Part shown: piece after piece, positions 1 through 13,250 of the stretch
How the letters are laid out: each line of letters begins with the position of its first letter
Numbering within the stretch: the first letter of the stretch is position 1
Source: Anaeramoeba flamelloides
Taxonomy: Eukaryota; Metamonada; Anaeramoebidae
Direction of reading: 5' to 3'
Length of the DNA stretch: 64,000 nt
Assembly: GCA_027625915.1 (NCBI GenBank)
Contig: JANTQA010000015.1
Coordinates: 11,685,001 to 11,749,000, forward strand
Notes under the pieces: model-generated
Told to the model about the DNA's origin: nothing
Databases searched by the model: none
Seen by the model: only the letters and a program-made list of their open reading frames with translations
Translations under genes and position numbers: made by a program

Positions 1-2195
1 ATCAAAAGAAAATACAATAAAACTCTTTGATCTGATCCTTTATTTAATCAAGTACCCTTTTTGCTGTTTTATAAAAATAATAATATTTTTTCACCTTATC
101 TATTTTTTGATCAAAAAAAATTCACTATAAAAATATTGCTGAATTAACCCAAAAAAACATCAATTATTAAAAAGAAATTGTGATATTTTGGTATTAATCA
201 TGTTTATTTAATAATTTATCGTAATTTTATAGAATATTGTTATATTATCACGATATTATTGAATAACACGATATTCTAAATTATGGCTATTTGATAAAAA
301 TACAACAATTTTTGTAACTTTATCCTTAATTAAGCAAAGACATAATCCAAAAATCTAATATTTGATTAAAGTGTATACAATTAATTTTTTACTCAAATCC
401 ATAATGAAAAAAAATTATAAATCCTGTAGTTCATAAAATCTTAATCATTAAAAATAGATATGTGGTAGTAAAAAAAAATAATTCTTAATTTTTCTAACAA
501 ACATAAATATTTATTAAAATATTGAAACCCTTTTATTTGAATTGATTTTTTTCGCTATTTATTATTATTATTATTTTTGTTTTTAATCAAAAACCGAAAC
601 ATAAACGAGAAACATGGCAAACAAAAATTAATTTTCTTGTTTCCATCTTCTTAAACCACGATTTTATATTTTTTTCCGGTCTGTACTTGGAACAAGTTCA
701 TAAGTTGTTCAATATTTAATGAACTTGAAAAATGAAATAAAATTACCTTGTTTCAGTTATTCCGAAAACAACCCTACAAAAAAAAAATCTTCATAAAAAA
801 CCAGCTTTAATTTAGAATTTTTTTGTACCTAATATTTCATTTATCGTTTGCGCCTTAAATTTGAAAATGACTGTAAAGAATATACTAAATTTACCCTCAT
901 ACACCTATTTTTAGTTGACCTCACAATTATACATCTACTTTTCGAATTATTATTAGAAAAATATATTTTTTAAATAAACTATTTAGATCACTCCCATATT
1001 AGGTACATTATAAAACACCAATAAAGAACAGACATTTTAATTAAGTCTCATTGACGTTTATGAAAGAATAACCCTCCCTTCATATTTTTAAAATTTTAGT
1101 TTAAGTATTTCTTTTTGAAATCAAATAAACCTCAGATACAATTCTTCTTTAACAAAATCTGAACCAACACACTCAAAATATCTGCTTTGAGGTGGGGGAT
1201 CTAAATTTATACTAAATATAAACCATAAAAAAAAGTATTGAATTTTGGTTAAGGAACTGTGATCTTTTTTATAAAGATTTTAATAAATTATTTTTGCAAA
1301 AAAAATGTGCTTTTATTATTTTTCTATTTTATGTTCTTTTATAAATACCCACTTATCACAAAAACACAATGAAGAGCAGAATTGATTATGTGAAAATTAT
1401 TGCGTTTTGGCCGTTAATAGCACCTTTTTAAAAATATCTCGCTTAAATGAAAAAACTAACTTGAATAAATAACTTTTTTGCTCAATTTCTGAGGTTTGGT
1501 AAGTGAGATTTTTTTAATACAAAACAAAAAATAAAAATCAAAAAACACATTTTTTTTGCAAAAATAATTTATTTTAATCTTGGCATAACGGATCCTATTT
1601 TCCTTAGCCAAAATTTAAGGATATCTTTTGAAGTGTATATTCATAATTCTTTTTGAACATATATCCTTAATTAAAATATTATATGGTACCTAGATAGAGA
1701 CATGATCCATTTGATTTCTTTGAAAAATCAGTTTTTCTCAAAAAATACAGACACACATTATAACAAATGTTGTGCCTTAAAAAAAAAAAACCTTCAAAAA
1801 TTGAAACTTTCGAATTTTTTCCCTTATTCAGTATTTTTCTTAAAAATCATAGCTTTTGAGGTTTGTTATTACAAATAAAATTCTGAATTCAAACCTGATT
1901 AACGTTTCTCCAAGATTCCTTAGAAAGTATCAAATAATAGCAATACCAAGATAATTTAATCTATGGTTTGAATACTTGTCGAATTATTTTGCAAAAACAG
2001 AATTTATTTTTTGTAAAAGTTTTTACTTTTGCACATAATTTTTTAATTGTTTTTACTTTTTTACAAAAAACACCTATTGCGGAACAACTCACTTTAAAGT
2101 TCTCAAAAATCAAGAATTTACAATACCACTAGTCTCACTTCAACAACAACAATTAAGAAATAATAAACTTTGTTAACAGAAAAAAAGTCAAAAGC
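1..2195. other. AT-rich region without a recognised gene
   Basis: No reading frame here resembles a protein and no RNA gene was recognised. The only structure I can support is the foldback repeat at 1241-1616. The last part presumably includes the promoter and 5' leader of the gene starting at 2196, but no promoter element can be told apart from the general AT richness. Confidence 0.6.
1241..1616. repeat. Foldback (inverted-repeat) element, about 375 bp
   Basis: The left arm (about 1241-1309) and right arm (about 1545-1616) are imperfect reverse complements over about 70 bp. Each contains AATTTTGG-TAAGGA near the outer end and the string AATAAATTATTTTTGCAAAA further in. The centre, about 235 bp, is unrelated AT-rich sequence. 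It has no coding capacity, so it is most likely a miniature inverted-repeat element of unknown superfamily. Confidence 0.65.
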
Positions 2196-5100
2196 ATGAA
2201 AAAATTATTTCAGTTAAAAACAAGATCTGATTTAAACAAAGTCTATAGTGACATTGACAAAATTAATATTGTTGGTTATCACCCTGAAAGCTATCTCATT
2301 TTGGCTTTTTATAATTCTAACCAAGATAACCAGACTGAGACAATCATTGAATTATATTCCCAAAATTATCAAGAACAAAAAAGAATCTATACTCACAAGA
2401 AGAAAATTAAAATTGTGTCAGCTTCAATTAACCCATCCCAAACATTTTTAATTTTCACAACAAGAAAATCATTCAAACTGAAGGAAAAAGATCTTGGAAA
2501 TAATTTGCCTTATAATTTTGTCAAACAAAAAAACAAATACCTTTTAGTTTACCAGTCTTTTTTGGTAAACCTCAAAACACAACAGCAAATTAAAAAAATT
2601 TCAGAGTCTAAATTTTACAAGCACATTTTCTATGTAAATAACCACTTTTTTCTTTTCATTTTTGTTTTTTCTTTTTTCTTTTGTTTTATTTTCTTTTCAT
2701 TTCACATCATCATGATTAATGTTTGTGAATTGCACCCTTTTTAGTTTTATCCAAATAAACCTTGCTTTTTTCTAAAATATTGGTTTTCTTAAAATTATCA
2801 AACAAAGCACTTGTACTTTTTTAAAATTCTGCAAATGAACAAACAAAGAAAAAAGAAAAAAAATTAGTTCAAAACAATTTCTCTATATGAAATTGATTTA
2901 AACGTTGAAAACTACCATAAGAACAAACCAGCCATTATTTCGTATCACAAAAATCTGTTAATATTTGTTTAAAAGTATTTTGGAAAGGATTACTTTTAAA
3001 CTTTTTCATAAAGTTTTGTGGCTATAAAAATAAGAATGAAATTACTGTTAAATTCCAAGTTTTCAAAAATTAAATTTTATCTCAAAAGTTCCATCAGGAA
3101 GAGCTAATTGTGTGTTTGCCAACTTTCGTTTTTAAGTGATTTTTGATTGGGACGTTCATCCAATTCAAAGAAAAATGATTTGGGGATATTGAAGATAAAA
3201 TTTTCATTTTTTATTGCAAAATGATGGTTTGTTGTGCCCCAATTTTTGAAATTCAGTTTGGGTTTAGATTAAAAAAAGTTCTATTCTGGAAATAGATCTC
3301 GAGAATCTTCATCAATTTCATTCTGAATTATTAACAAAAAATCAATTTTTTTCTTTTAATCTTAAGAACCACAACACATGTTTAAAAATGATTTCTGAAT
3401 TTTTAAAGTTTGCTTGTGAAAATTATAATTTTTTCATTAAGGTACTAGTCTCTATTATTTTTTTTTTGACCAATTTCTAAATTAGGATTCCTTATCTAGA
3501 AATAAGTTTAATATTGAAAATAAACAGGGTTTTTCAAATCTAAATAATTGGCAAAAAATTTTCACAATCTCTATTAAATTTGGCTAAAAAAATTTAATAG
3601 AGATTAGTCCCTTAACAGTGATACTATTCTGGTATGCACAAAGAAATAGGAAACTTGACCATATATTTAATCGATTTAGTAACATTTAATTGTATTTAAA
3701 AAAGGAAGGAGGTGATTTGGGGTAGAAATAGAAATAGGTAAAATAAATAATACCTTTTCCAAAATCAAAAAACAAACAAACCCAAAATTCCCCAATGATA
3801 CATTAACTGGAATTTGGTGTCATGTAAAAAATTCAAATATTTTGTAAAGTTTCCTATTTCTTTGTACACACACCCAAATAGTATAACTGTTAATGAAAAA
3901 ATCACAAATTTTCACTAACAAACTTTAAAAATTCAGAAAACATTTTTGCATATGTGAAATTATTTTGTTATTAAAAATTTATCAATGCAAATATCAAAGA
4001 TAAATATATCTCAAATATCGCTCAGGTTTCAAGGATTTTATTAAATTCATTTTATAAAGTTTTTGAAAAGAAAAATGAGTGCAAATTTAAATTTTGAATC
4101 AAGTTTAAAGAAAAAAAAAAAACAGTTTAATTTTTTACAAAACCTTATTTCTGTCAAAGTGGCCAAATATTTTTTTCGAATATCAATTATTTTTTATACA
4201 ATTAACCTTTAAAGGACAAATAAGAAATAATTAGAATAATAAACATCAAAGAACAGTTGATATTCTTTATAAAGTTAAACTAAGAAATCAATAGATTTTC
4301 TTAAAAATTGAAAAACTCAAATTCTTATATCCCTATTGAGAAAAAACAACAATGTTCTAATTGAAGATCAAATAAAATTCCAATTGAAATAAATATGATT
4401 TCTCTACAATCATTTTCACCATTTCAATAACATTAGAATATCTGGTTTTTAACAAGTGACTATGGATCTTGCAATAAAAAAAATTGAAAATTAATTAGCG
4501 TTTGAAACAAAAATTGAAAAAAAAGTACAGTTTGTTCAATAACCCGTGTTTGCTGATCTGTTTGTGTTTTTAAATAAATAAATGTTTTCTCAATCAATAA
4601 TTGTTGTTTTTGGTTTGTTTAGTATTGTTGAGTTTTTTGTAAAATGTTGGATTAAAAATTTACTTTGTGTTTCATACACAAAGTTTACGAGAGGTTTCAT
4701 CAGCTCTCTTCCTATGACTTAAATAAGAACTTTTTTTTTTATCAATCTTTTAAAAAAATCATTTTTCAACAAATTTCATGTTCCCAATTAAAAACCGTGT
4801 TAAACTTTTTTTCCAAAATGGTAAATTACAATCTCACATTTCCAGTCTCCAACATACACCACGAAACGTTTCTTCAAAAATCACAATTATTTCCGACACA
4901 CAACATATTAAATATGAAAAACAACAATTAATTCCACGTTTTTACAAAACCAACATTTATTTCCTTTGAAAAATAATAAAATACCAAAACACGGATTATT
5001 GAACATACTGTAAAAAGTAAAAATGTGAAAAAATGATTTCAATTTTGAAATTTTCCAAAATAAATTTTTTCTTCTAATATCCATTCAAAATCAGTAAACA

Positions 5101-5630
5101 CATGCAATTCACTCACTATAACTAGACACTTTTGACTAGAAAATGGTTTATTTTTTGAATCAACCTTTCATACACTAAACAAAAAATTAATCTAATACCA
5201 CTTTTATTTAATTATATTTCAAAATTATTTATATCATTGATCTTATTAAAATTAAAAAAAAAAGTTTTGCTCGAAAAAAGAATCAAAGTATGAAAAAATA
5301 TTACAAATAAATGAAAATGAAGGGATATCTTATTATTCAATAAATTCAAAAATTTTTTTTAAGAAATCCAATATTGAAAAGTTCAACAAATTAAAAAAGA
5401 AATATATGATTTCATCAAAAATCATTTGGTATGAATTGGGATCAAATTTTAACGATATTTTTACTATTGAATCCAATAATCACAATAAAAATTTACCGTC
5501 AGAAAAATCAAAGAACACGGATGACAAGAACAAGGCGAATAACAAAATGAACTTCAAGAATAATAATATCCAGAATAATAATCAAAATAATAATAATAAT
5601 AAAGACAACAACGACAACAACAACAATGAT

Positions 5631-5670
<40 letters not shown>

Positions 5671-8600
5671 ATAACAACAATAATAATTATCACACGAACA
5701 AGAACAACACTACCGATTCAAATAACAATAACAATAACAACAACAACAATAACAACAAATTCAACACCAATAAAAAATCTTATATTAATGAAAAAAATAA
5801 TAATAATAGTCAAAAACAATTAAAACTAATTTATAGAAAATTAATCAAAGGAAAATTTCAAAAAATTCAGACTTATTCAATTAATTTACCAATTCATAAT
5901 GATAAACCAAAAAATTCTCCATCTCATTTAAAGGAAAAAAATCTTTCCAATAGTAAGATAATTAAAGAAAACAAAAGTCCCACTATCAAATATTCTTTAC
6001 TCTCACCAAAGTATGATTCAAGGATATTATTTCGGACATGTGATAAAAAAAATAATTTCCAAATTGTTAAAATATCTAAAGCAGTGGTCATATTATGCCA
6101 TCAAGAGAAATGTTTATTGAATACCAATAATCCCTATATTAAAATAACCTTTTGGAATCTACAAAATAATAAAAGTTATCATTTACAAATCCCTTTAATT
6201 GGTTATTCAAAAGCGTTTATTTCAAAATGTAAAGTTTGGTTTGGTTCAATAAAAAAATTTTTATTAATTTTGGTTCCAAATTGTCATTTATCCTTATTTG
6301 ATTTTTGCAATAACAATAAAATGTTAGATTCTTTATCAATTCAAGATCCGAAAATTGCCTCAATAAATAATTTTAAATTTTCCAATAAATCTGCCTTTTC
6401 TTCTTCCTCTTCTCTGTCTTCAATGGCATCGTCGTCATCGTCGCCATCAGAGTCAGAGTCATCTTCCTTCTCGTCGTCATCATCATCCAAAACATCTTCA
6501 TCAAAAAGATCTTCATCAAAAATATCTTCATCAAAAAAACATTCTCTAAAGCACACAACACCAAAACCAATTAGCGAAATCAATGAAATTAATTTAAATC
6601 TAATACAAACAAAATTATTAATTCCATTGAGATTTAATTATAATTATAATTGTTGCTATAATTTTCAAAATAAAAATATTTCATCATTCGAATTTAATCC
6701 TAGAATATTTCTTTTTTTAACGAATTATAATAACTTGAAACAAAATGATTTACTTTTTATCATACATTTAATTGTTATTCATTTGAAAGAACAAAAAATC
6801 TTTTTTGAATTTTTTCAAAAGCTTTGCTTAGAAAAATCTCAATTTTTAACACACACTTTATTTAAAGAAATATTAATTGCGCAACTGTACCAAAATCTTT
6901 TAACTAATAATAAATTCTCAAAGTCATTACTTTTCATTTTTTCCAGAACTTCATTACCATTCTATGGTACGAAAAGAGCTGATAAAATTCAAATGAATGC
7001 GAAAGAATCAAGTTTATTCGCTGTAAATAACATTAATATTAAATTAAAATTTCTTTTTAATTGGAAAGAACAAAATATTTTGAAATTAGCTAAAGGTTTA
7101 AAATTAATGCTAGAATTAAATAGTTATAAATATAATAATCATCAAAATAAATATACGAAAAAATATACCAATAATAAATACAATAATAATCAAAATAAGA
7201 AGAATAAGAAAAATAATAATAAGAAGAATGAAAAAATATTTAATTATCCAAATCTAAAAAAAAAAAAAAAAAGAAATTCTTTTTTTATACAGCCAAATGA
7301 AAAAACAAATTTTTTTTTCGATAATAAACAAAAAAACCTTTCACACTCCCAAACAAATACACCAATAAAAAAATTAACAAAGGCTTTTTCTTTAAATTCA
7401 ATTGATACAAAAAGATTAAAAGACAACCGTATAAATCTAAAAATCAAAAACAAAAAAATATTACTGAAACATTCCAATAAATTTAGTAATCTTTGCGGCA
7501 TATTTAATTATTCTTCTATTTTAAAAATATATGAACATCATTTTTCAAAATATTTACTTGAACAATCAAATAATCAAAAAATCAAAGATTTGAATATTTT
7601 TCAATTTGCAAAACAATTCTATAAAGAGCAAAATAGACAAGTGCAATTAATTTTTAATATTTTTTTAAATTCCTTTTTAAAAGTACTTGAATTACCAAAT
7701 TTACCAACAGCAACTGAGAATTTTGAGAATTCAATTTCAGAAAATAATTCAGAATCAAATAATAATTTGTATTTTATTGATGATAATATTGAAGAAACAA
7801 ATGTTAAAGATGAGGATCCCAAAAAAATTAATCTTGAAAATAAGAAATTTATAAAAAAAAATAGTCTTAATATCAGCAATACAAAAAATATTTCAAATGT
7901 GCAATCGCCTCTAAAAAATAATTTTATAATTCATAAAAATAGTACAACTAATTCTTATACAGATTCAGAAATTGAATCCGATTTTGATTTGGAAGAAATA
8001 ATGAGAATTAAAACCACAAACAAAACACAAACAACTCATGATAATAGTCATGACAATGGCAATATTAATGGTTTCAGCAATGAAGATAATTTAATAAATC
8101 TACAATTCCCATTGAATATCAAAGATGAGATTGATTCAAATTTTCAACAAAACACTGATCCTTTAAATAATAATTTAAATATAGTTAAACAAAAAATACA
8201 AAGGAAAGAAAAGAATAACTTTTTTACAAAAAAACAAATATTTGCAAAGAAATTATCAAAAAATGGTTATTTATTATTCCCAATAATGAAACAATGGAAC
8301 GAAAATGAAAAATGTATTTACAATTATTATAAAACGAATAATATTTTCAATATTAATAATTTCCTTCATTTCCATAATTCAAAAAATCATACTTATAATG
8401 ACACTGATAATAATAATAATAATAATGATCATTTTTTAAATAATTTCATTGATTTAATTTCTTCCAATGAAAAGTCATTAATTGTAAAAAATAAAAAATT
8501 TTTTCAGAACAATTTAAAAAAATTGTTTACAATAATGGAAAATTTTTATATTCTGCTTGAAGAATTTAATTTGCCATTCCCACCCAACTTTAAAGAATTA

Positions 8601-9101
8601 TTCATTCGAATCGGCTACCAAGTTTTACCCAAAAAAGTTTTTCTACAATATATTAATTTAAAAATCTTTAATATAGATCCAAAAATGTTTAATGAAATTA
8701 TTCAAAGCCAAAAAAGGAAAGGGGAAAGAAAGGGGAAGAAAACGGAAACGGGAATGGGGATGGAAAATAATACAAAATCAAAATCTGAATTTAGTTTTTT
8801 AAATAATTTAATTTTTATTGCGGATTATAGAGAACATACACTGCATTTTTTATTTAATAATTTATTAGCGAAAAAATATATACTTGAATATTATACAAGT
8901 TTGATCTCTTCAATTTTCAATGTGAATAATTTAAAGAACGAATATTCACAAATTGAAGAAAATGGATTTGTTTATTTTAGACCTTTAACGATTTGTTTTG
9001 ATAGATTACAAGACGAATTGCAATTATTTAACCAAGAAATAATAGAATATTTACAGCAAAATTTAATTATTTATTTGCCTGAAATTAATATAAAATTTTA
9101 A
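2196..9101 (+). CDS. Gamma-secretase-activating protein (GSAP/pigeon) homologue, asparagine-rich
   Basis: Two exons, 2196-2633 and 5289-9101, are joined in phase 0 (donor TAT|GTAAAT, acceptor CAAAG|TAT) and give about 1416 aa. Residues 1-146 match the start of animal GSAP in order: SASINPSQTFLIF aligns with human SCSVNSERTLLAA. The end (about residues 1235-1280) has LPFPPNFKELFIRIGYQVLP against human LPLPPGFHTLHTILGVQCLP, the best conserved part of the family. Human GSAP is about 854 aa. The extra length here comes from poly-Asn runs (about residues 240-300), a Ser-rich block (about 515-560) and further Asn/Lys-rich spacers. No signal peptide is seen. In animals GSAP is linked to gamma-secretase and amyloid processing; its role in a protist is unknown. 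The intron, 2634-5288, carries three repeat elements. The exon 2 acceptor is inferred from phase and homology and could lie elsewhere, for example at 5400. Confidence 0.8.
3566..3605. repeat. Perfect 16-bp hairpin
   Basis: A 16-bp stem (3566-3581 with 3590-3605, AATCTCTATTAAATTT) with an 8-base loop lies in the GSAP intron, seven bases before the inverted-repeat element at 3612. It may be a small repeat remnant; no function can be assigned. Confidence 0.6.
3612..3893. mobile_element. Short inverted-repeat element (MITE-like), 282 bp
   Basis: Terminal inverted repeats of about 45 bp run from 3612 and back from 3893. The left end reads TTAACAGTGATACTATTC and the reverse complement of the right end reads TTAACAGTTATACTATTT; both share CAAAGAAATAGGAAACTT at the inner limit. 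The outer TTAA could be a TTAA target duplication, or the element could be CAGT-ended with TA duplication as in Tc1/mariner. It has no coding capacity and lies inside the GSAP intron. Confidence 0.75.
4151..5138. mobile_element. Family I inverted-repeat element, copy 1, interrupted by a Tc1-like element
   Basis: The sequence at 4151-4525 plus 5013-5138 matches, in order and orientation, the copy at 54085-54594. Its ends resemble CAGTCAAAGTGGCC in inverted orientation, although the outer bases are diverged in this copy. Without the 487-bp insert it would be about 500 bp, the length of copy 2. It has no credible coding sequence and lies in the GSAP intron. Confidence 0.8.
4526..5012. mobile_element. 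Tc1/mariner-like MITE inserted in family I element
   Basis: It begins TACAGTTTGTTCAATAACCC at 4526 and ends, as an imperfect reverse complement, with ATTATTGAACATACTGTA at 5012. TA sits at both outer ends followed by CAGT, as expected of Tc1/mariner. The second family I copy has a single TA at 54471-54472 at exactly this point, a natural empty site that fixes both borders. The short frames inside (4665-4931, 4778-4969) look like nothing known. It shares termini with the 2.36-kb element at 25122-27481. Confidence 0.88.
5573..5758 (+). repeat. AAC/AAT trinucleotide repeat in GSAP exon 2
   Basis: Imperfect AAC and AAT codon repeats encode asparagine runs with a few aspartates. The repeat keeps the reading frame. 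The complementary GTT/ATT frames give artificial poly-Val/Ile and poly-Thr reading frames that should not be annotated. Confidence 0.9.
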
Positions 9102-10166
9102 TCAGAATAAATTCGATTTTTTTTTTTTTTTTAATAATTTTTCCTTTTGAGATTTTATTATATTTAATAAAATGTTAATTTGTCATTATTTTTTTTTAAT
9201 TTGAAATTTAAATTTGCCTTTCTTAATTTTATAACAAAAATGTTGGTTTGCCAAAATTCTGGAAATAAAATTAAAAATAATAAACAAATTAAATATTCAT
9301 AATAAGTATCAAGTAATTATAATATTAAGAAATAAAAAATGAAAACTGAAGTTATTATATTTAAATAAGAATTTATAACCTTCTATATATATAAACTAAA
9401 TTTCATAATAAATGGCCCATCTTACATTTAAATTTTGAATTGCTTTTGTATCGTTTTGAAGTTTTTCCTCTCATAATGAAAAGTTTGCTAATAAATCATT
9501 TTTTCTCTTTTTTATTTTTTCAACAATGTTTTGTTAAAATGGAAAATGAAAATGAAAAATTGGAAAGAAGTAATAGATGAATTAATGAAAAAATTGGTTT
9601 CAAATATGAAAAAGAGATTAAATTTAGTTATTCAAATGGAAGGAGAATTGATAAATGGGTTTTTTTAATTTATTAAAATTTCTATTTTTTATGTAATGCT
9701 TCTTTCAAAATAAATGGTCACAATTTTTTTTAACAGTTTTTTTTATTTTTTTTTCTTTTATTTTTAGACAAAAAATAAATATCTCTTGAGTATAGTATTG
9801 AATATTAAAATCGAAATTCTTATATTATAATAGATAACTTCAATTATTAAAATTATTTTTCTTTAAAATTTGATTTTTAATGGGCCAATGATTTTGAAAG
9901 AAGTTTTATATAGAAGCAATGCTATTATTATTATTACTTTTTTCTATTTTTTCTTTTTTCTCAGAACCTCGATACAAACAATAAATAATTAAGGCCAGTA
10001 ATTTTGTAAGATAAACTTTTATTAAAGTGTAATTTTAGAGTTGCAGAATATTAAGAAAAATATTACAAAACATTAAATATTTTGAATTGAAATTCAAACT
10101 TTAAAGGTAATTTATTTATAAATCCATCCAAGAAAAAAAAAAAACAAACAAACAAACAAACATACA

Positions 10167-10199
<33 letters not shown>

Positions 10200-10264
10200 T
10201 TATTTATTAATATTTTACCTAATTATGAATTAAAATCTTTTAATATAAAAAAAAAAATTTTTTT
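9102..10264. other. Convergent intergenic spacer (GSAP and VPS39 3' ends)
   Basis: The spacer separates the two stop codons. It is AT-rich with no reading frame of interest and presumably holds both 3' untranslated regions. AATAAA-like strings are too frequent in this composition to call poly(A) signals. A tetranucleotide microsatellite lies at 10141-10196. Confidence 0.65.
10141..10196. repeat. AAAC/CATA tetranucleotide microsatellite
   Basis: About five AAAC units are followed by about nine CATA units. It is a simple repeat just beyond the VPS39 3' end. Confidence 0.95.
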
Positions 10265-13211
10265 TTAATAAAACCCACCCAATGATTCTGAAAAATTAGT
10301 TTTAGTTTTTGGACAGATATGTTTATTCTTAATACAACTTAAATGGACGATTATGCCATTGGGATATCTGCCAATGATTGAGTCCCCGATTCTTTTACCA
10401 CAATATTGACAAAGGGTATTTTTATCGATTAATTTGGAATCTGATTTATATTGTAAAGCTTTCATATTTAAATTTAAATTTGCAGTTTTTTCCAAGTTTT
10501 TAATTACCAATAATTTTCTTTTCCTTTTAGTAATATTGATAATTACCAAAGTTAAATATTCAATAAATTCGGAAATTAATTCGCTTTGGGGTAAAAGAGA
10601 AAAAACTTTAAATGGATCAATTTTTTCAAAATGCTTTGTTAAAATATTTAATGCAGGTTCTATTAGTTTTTTTTCAGAAACTTGAGGGTTAAGGAATTGT
10701 TCTAATAGGACTATAAAAATATCTTTGGTTTTACCATCCTTTTGATAACAGTTCACACAATATTCTTCTGCCTTTTTATATTTTTTCAATTTGTGTACAT
10801 AAATATCAAGTGCTTGTTCATGCTGCCCAACCCTACTTAAAAAGATCGCTCTTTCTTCATTTAGTTCATCTTCGGGGAACCTTGTTAACATTTTTTCTGG
10901 TGTATAATATTTTGATTCATTTACAAAGCTGGTAATCTTTTCTCTTGTATTCTTTAAGAAATTTGCAACCTGTTTAAAATCGTTACTATTCATCTCTGTT
11001 TTAAATTTATTTTGATAAAGTTGATACTCTTCGTAATAATATAATAGCAAATCATTATGGAATTCTGAATTTGTAGTCTTTAATTCGTAAATTTGATACT
11101 CAAGATATGGAATAACTAGTTTTGGTATATTTTCTTGTAAAAATTTTTTGATTTTCAATTTTGGTAAATTACGTTTTGGCTCATTGGACTCCATTGGGTG
11201 TTCATATATAAAAACTTGTAAACATTCATTTGGTGCAATTTGATAAAGCTTTTTTGAATAATGAAAAATTAGATCTAAATCATTTTTATCTAAAAATTTT
11301 AAATATTGTAAAATTTTCCCAATGTTTTTATTTTCTGAAATTTGTTTTTCAATTAATTCTAAAGCCAATTTATGTTTTCCTTTTGATTTATACAATGTAA
11401 TTAATTCGTTTTCCAACCCCTTTTCTTTTAATAAAACTTCACTTTCATTAAAATCACAATAATTGGGCAATCTTAAAAAATGAGAAACAAGTAAGATTTC
11501 CGTTTGAATATATGCCTTCAGTAAAATAGTATCTAGAATTTTTCTAATTTTATGAAATTCTTTAAATTGCTCTAATTCACTATTGGGTGTTTTGTATTTT
11601 TTATTTTGTTTTTAATTAATTAATTATTAAAGATAAATTATTAAAATTAGTAAAATAATAAGTGATTTTATATTTATTTTTAAGATCACAGTTTGTGCTA
11701 TCACAAATATTATTAATAATTGTTTTATAGTCTGACAGATTATTTTGGATTGATTTTGTTATTTTTAGGTTTTTTGGATTTTTATTCTTAATTTTATTTT
11801 CAGACAACTAAATTTTTATATTCAACAAATCATAAAAAAAAAATTATCTTGGAGTTGTTGTTATTTGAATGAGGATGAAAAAATTTTCCAATATATTTCC
11901 CTTGATGTGTAATATTAAACTATTACCGATCAAAGAAAAATATATTTGGTAATTTTGAATTCCGAATCAGATAGCGCGAGCTATTGTATACTCAGAATTA
12001 AGTTACTACAGTTACCAAATAAAAATAAAAATTTAAAATTAAAAAAAAAAAATTCTTTTTAGTTTTTTTATTTTTAAATCTTTATTTGCAAGACAAATTT
12101 CAAAGTTTGAAAGAATAGTTTTGAAATTTGTTTAATCAACAAAAAAAATTGAAACTTTCAAGATTAAAATATATTTTCAAAGTTATTTTTTTTTTCTCCT
12201 CTGGTCATCCAAAACAGTTGATTTACATTAATAAAAACATCTTTAGAATTCCAATTTTGAAAAAAAAATGATAACCAACCAGTTATTAAAAATCAAGAGG
12301 AAACACCCATTTTCAAAAATTCCTTTTTCTAATCCATTTTTGAAAATTAGAGGCCTTTTCAAGCAACTAAAATGGTTATCAAAAATCAAAAAAAAAAAAA
12401 TTAACAATTCCATTATTACTCTAAATTATTAGAGTACCAACTATCAAAGATCTTTAATAAAGAAATAACCAATATAATTATGTCTGAAAAAATGATTATT
12501 TTATTTATTTATTTATTGTGAGAAAGGAGTAATCAAAGAAAATTTACAAAATAGTAAAGAGAAGAAGAAAAATAATTAAAATATTAAAGTATTAAAGTAA
12601 AAAATGATTATTTTACCATTTTTTCTTGTTTTAATTTACAAAAATACAACAAAATTAATATTTATATTTCTCTCTTTAGTAATTACAAAAAATTAAAAAT
12701 AAATAAAGACAAATCAAAAATAAATATACAATTTTTTAAAAAAAAAACAAGACTACAGAAAAAATTATTTCTAGGAAAAAAATAAAAATCTCTCTTAATA
12801 TAAAATTTGTAAAAAGATATCATCTCAGAACAACTCTTAGACAAATAATTTTTTTTTTTATTGCGTTTTAATAAAAACCATGTTTAATCAACAAACACAA
12901 CACTTTTCCAATTGTTTTCCAATGATAGATTATTAATTGTAAAAAAAACATTTTTTATTCGTCTTTTTGATAATATTTGGATTAGATCTGATTATTTTTT
13001 GGTGGAAAGGCAACGTGATTTTCTTTCTTATTGTAGAAATAATTTGAAGGAAAGTTGATTTGTTATCAATATTTAGATAGTTCATTATTACTTATTAACC
13101 ATAATTAGATACTTTCTCTTCAATAAAATTTAAAATTTTTCCAGATTTTTTTAGTTTTTTAGAACTTTTTGTTTGTTTTCTAATTCCATGTTAAATATGA
13201 ACAACATATAG

Positions 13212-13250
<39 letters not shown>

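Noticed and set aside
4665-4969. Overlapping frames of 88 and 63 aa inside the GSAP intron
   Set aside because: They lie wholly inside the Tc1-like MITE, overlap each other, and have no family resemblance.
5508-5823. Poly-Val/Ile and poly-Thr frames
   Set aside because: Shadow frames of the AAC/AAT repeat that encodes asparagine in GSAP exon 2.
6341-6583. Acidic minus-strand frame
   Set aside because: Antisense of the serine-rich codon repeat in GSAP exon 2.
10141-10196. Regularly repeated units considered as a CRISPR-like array
   Set aside because: Plain tetranucleotide microsatellite; this is also a eukaryotic nuclear sequence.
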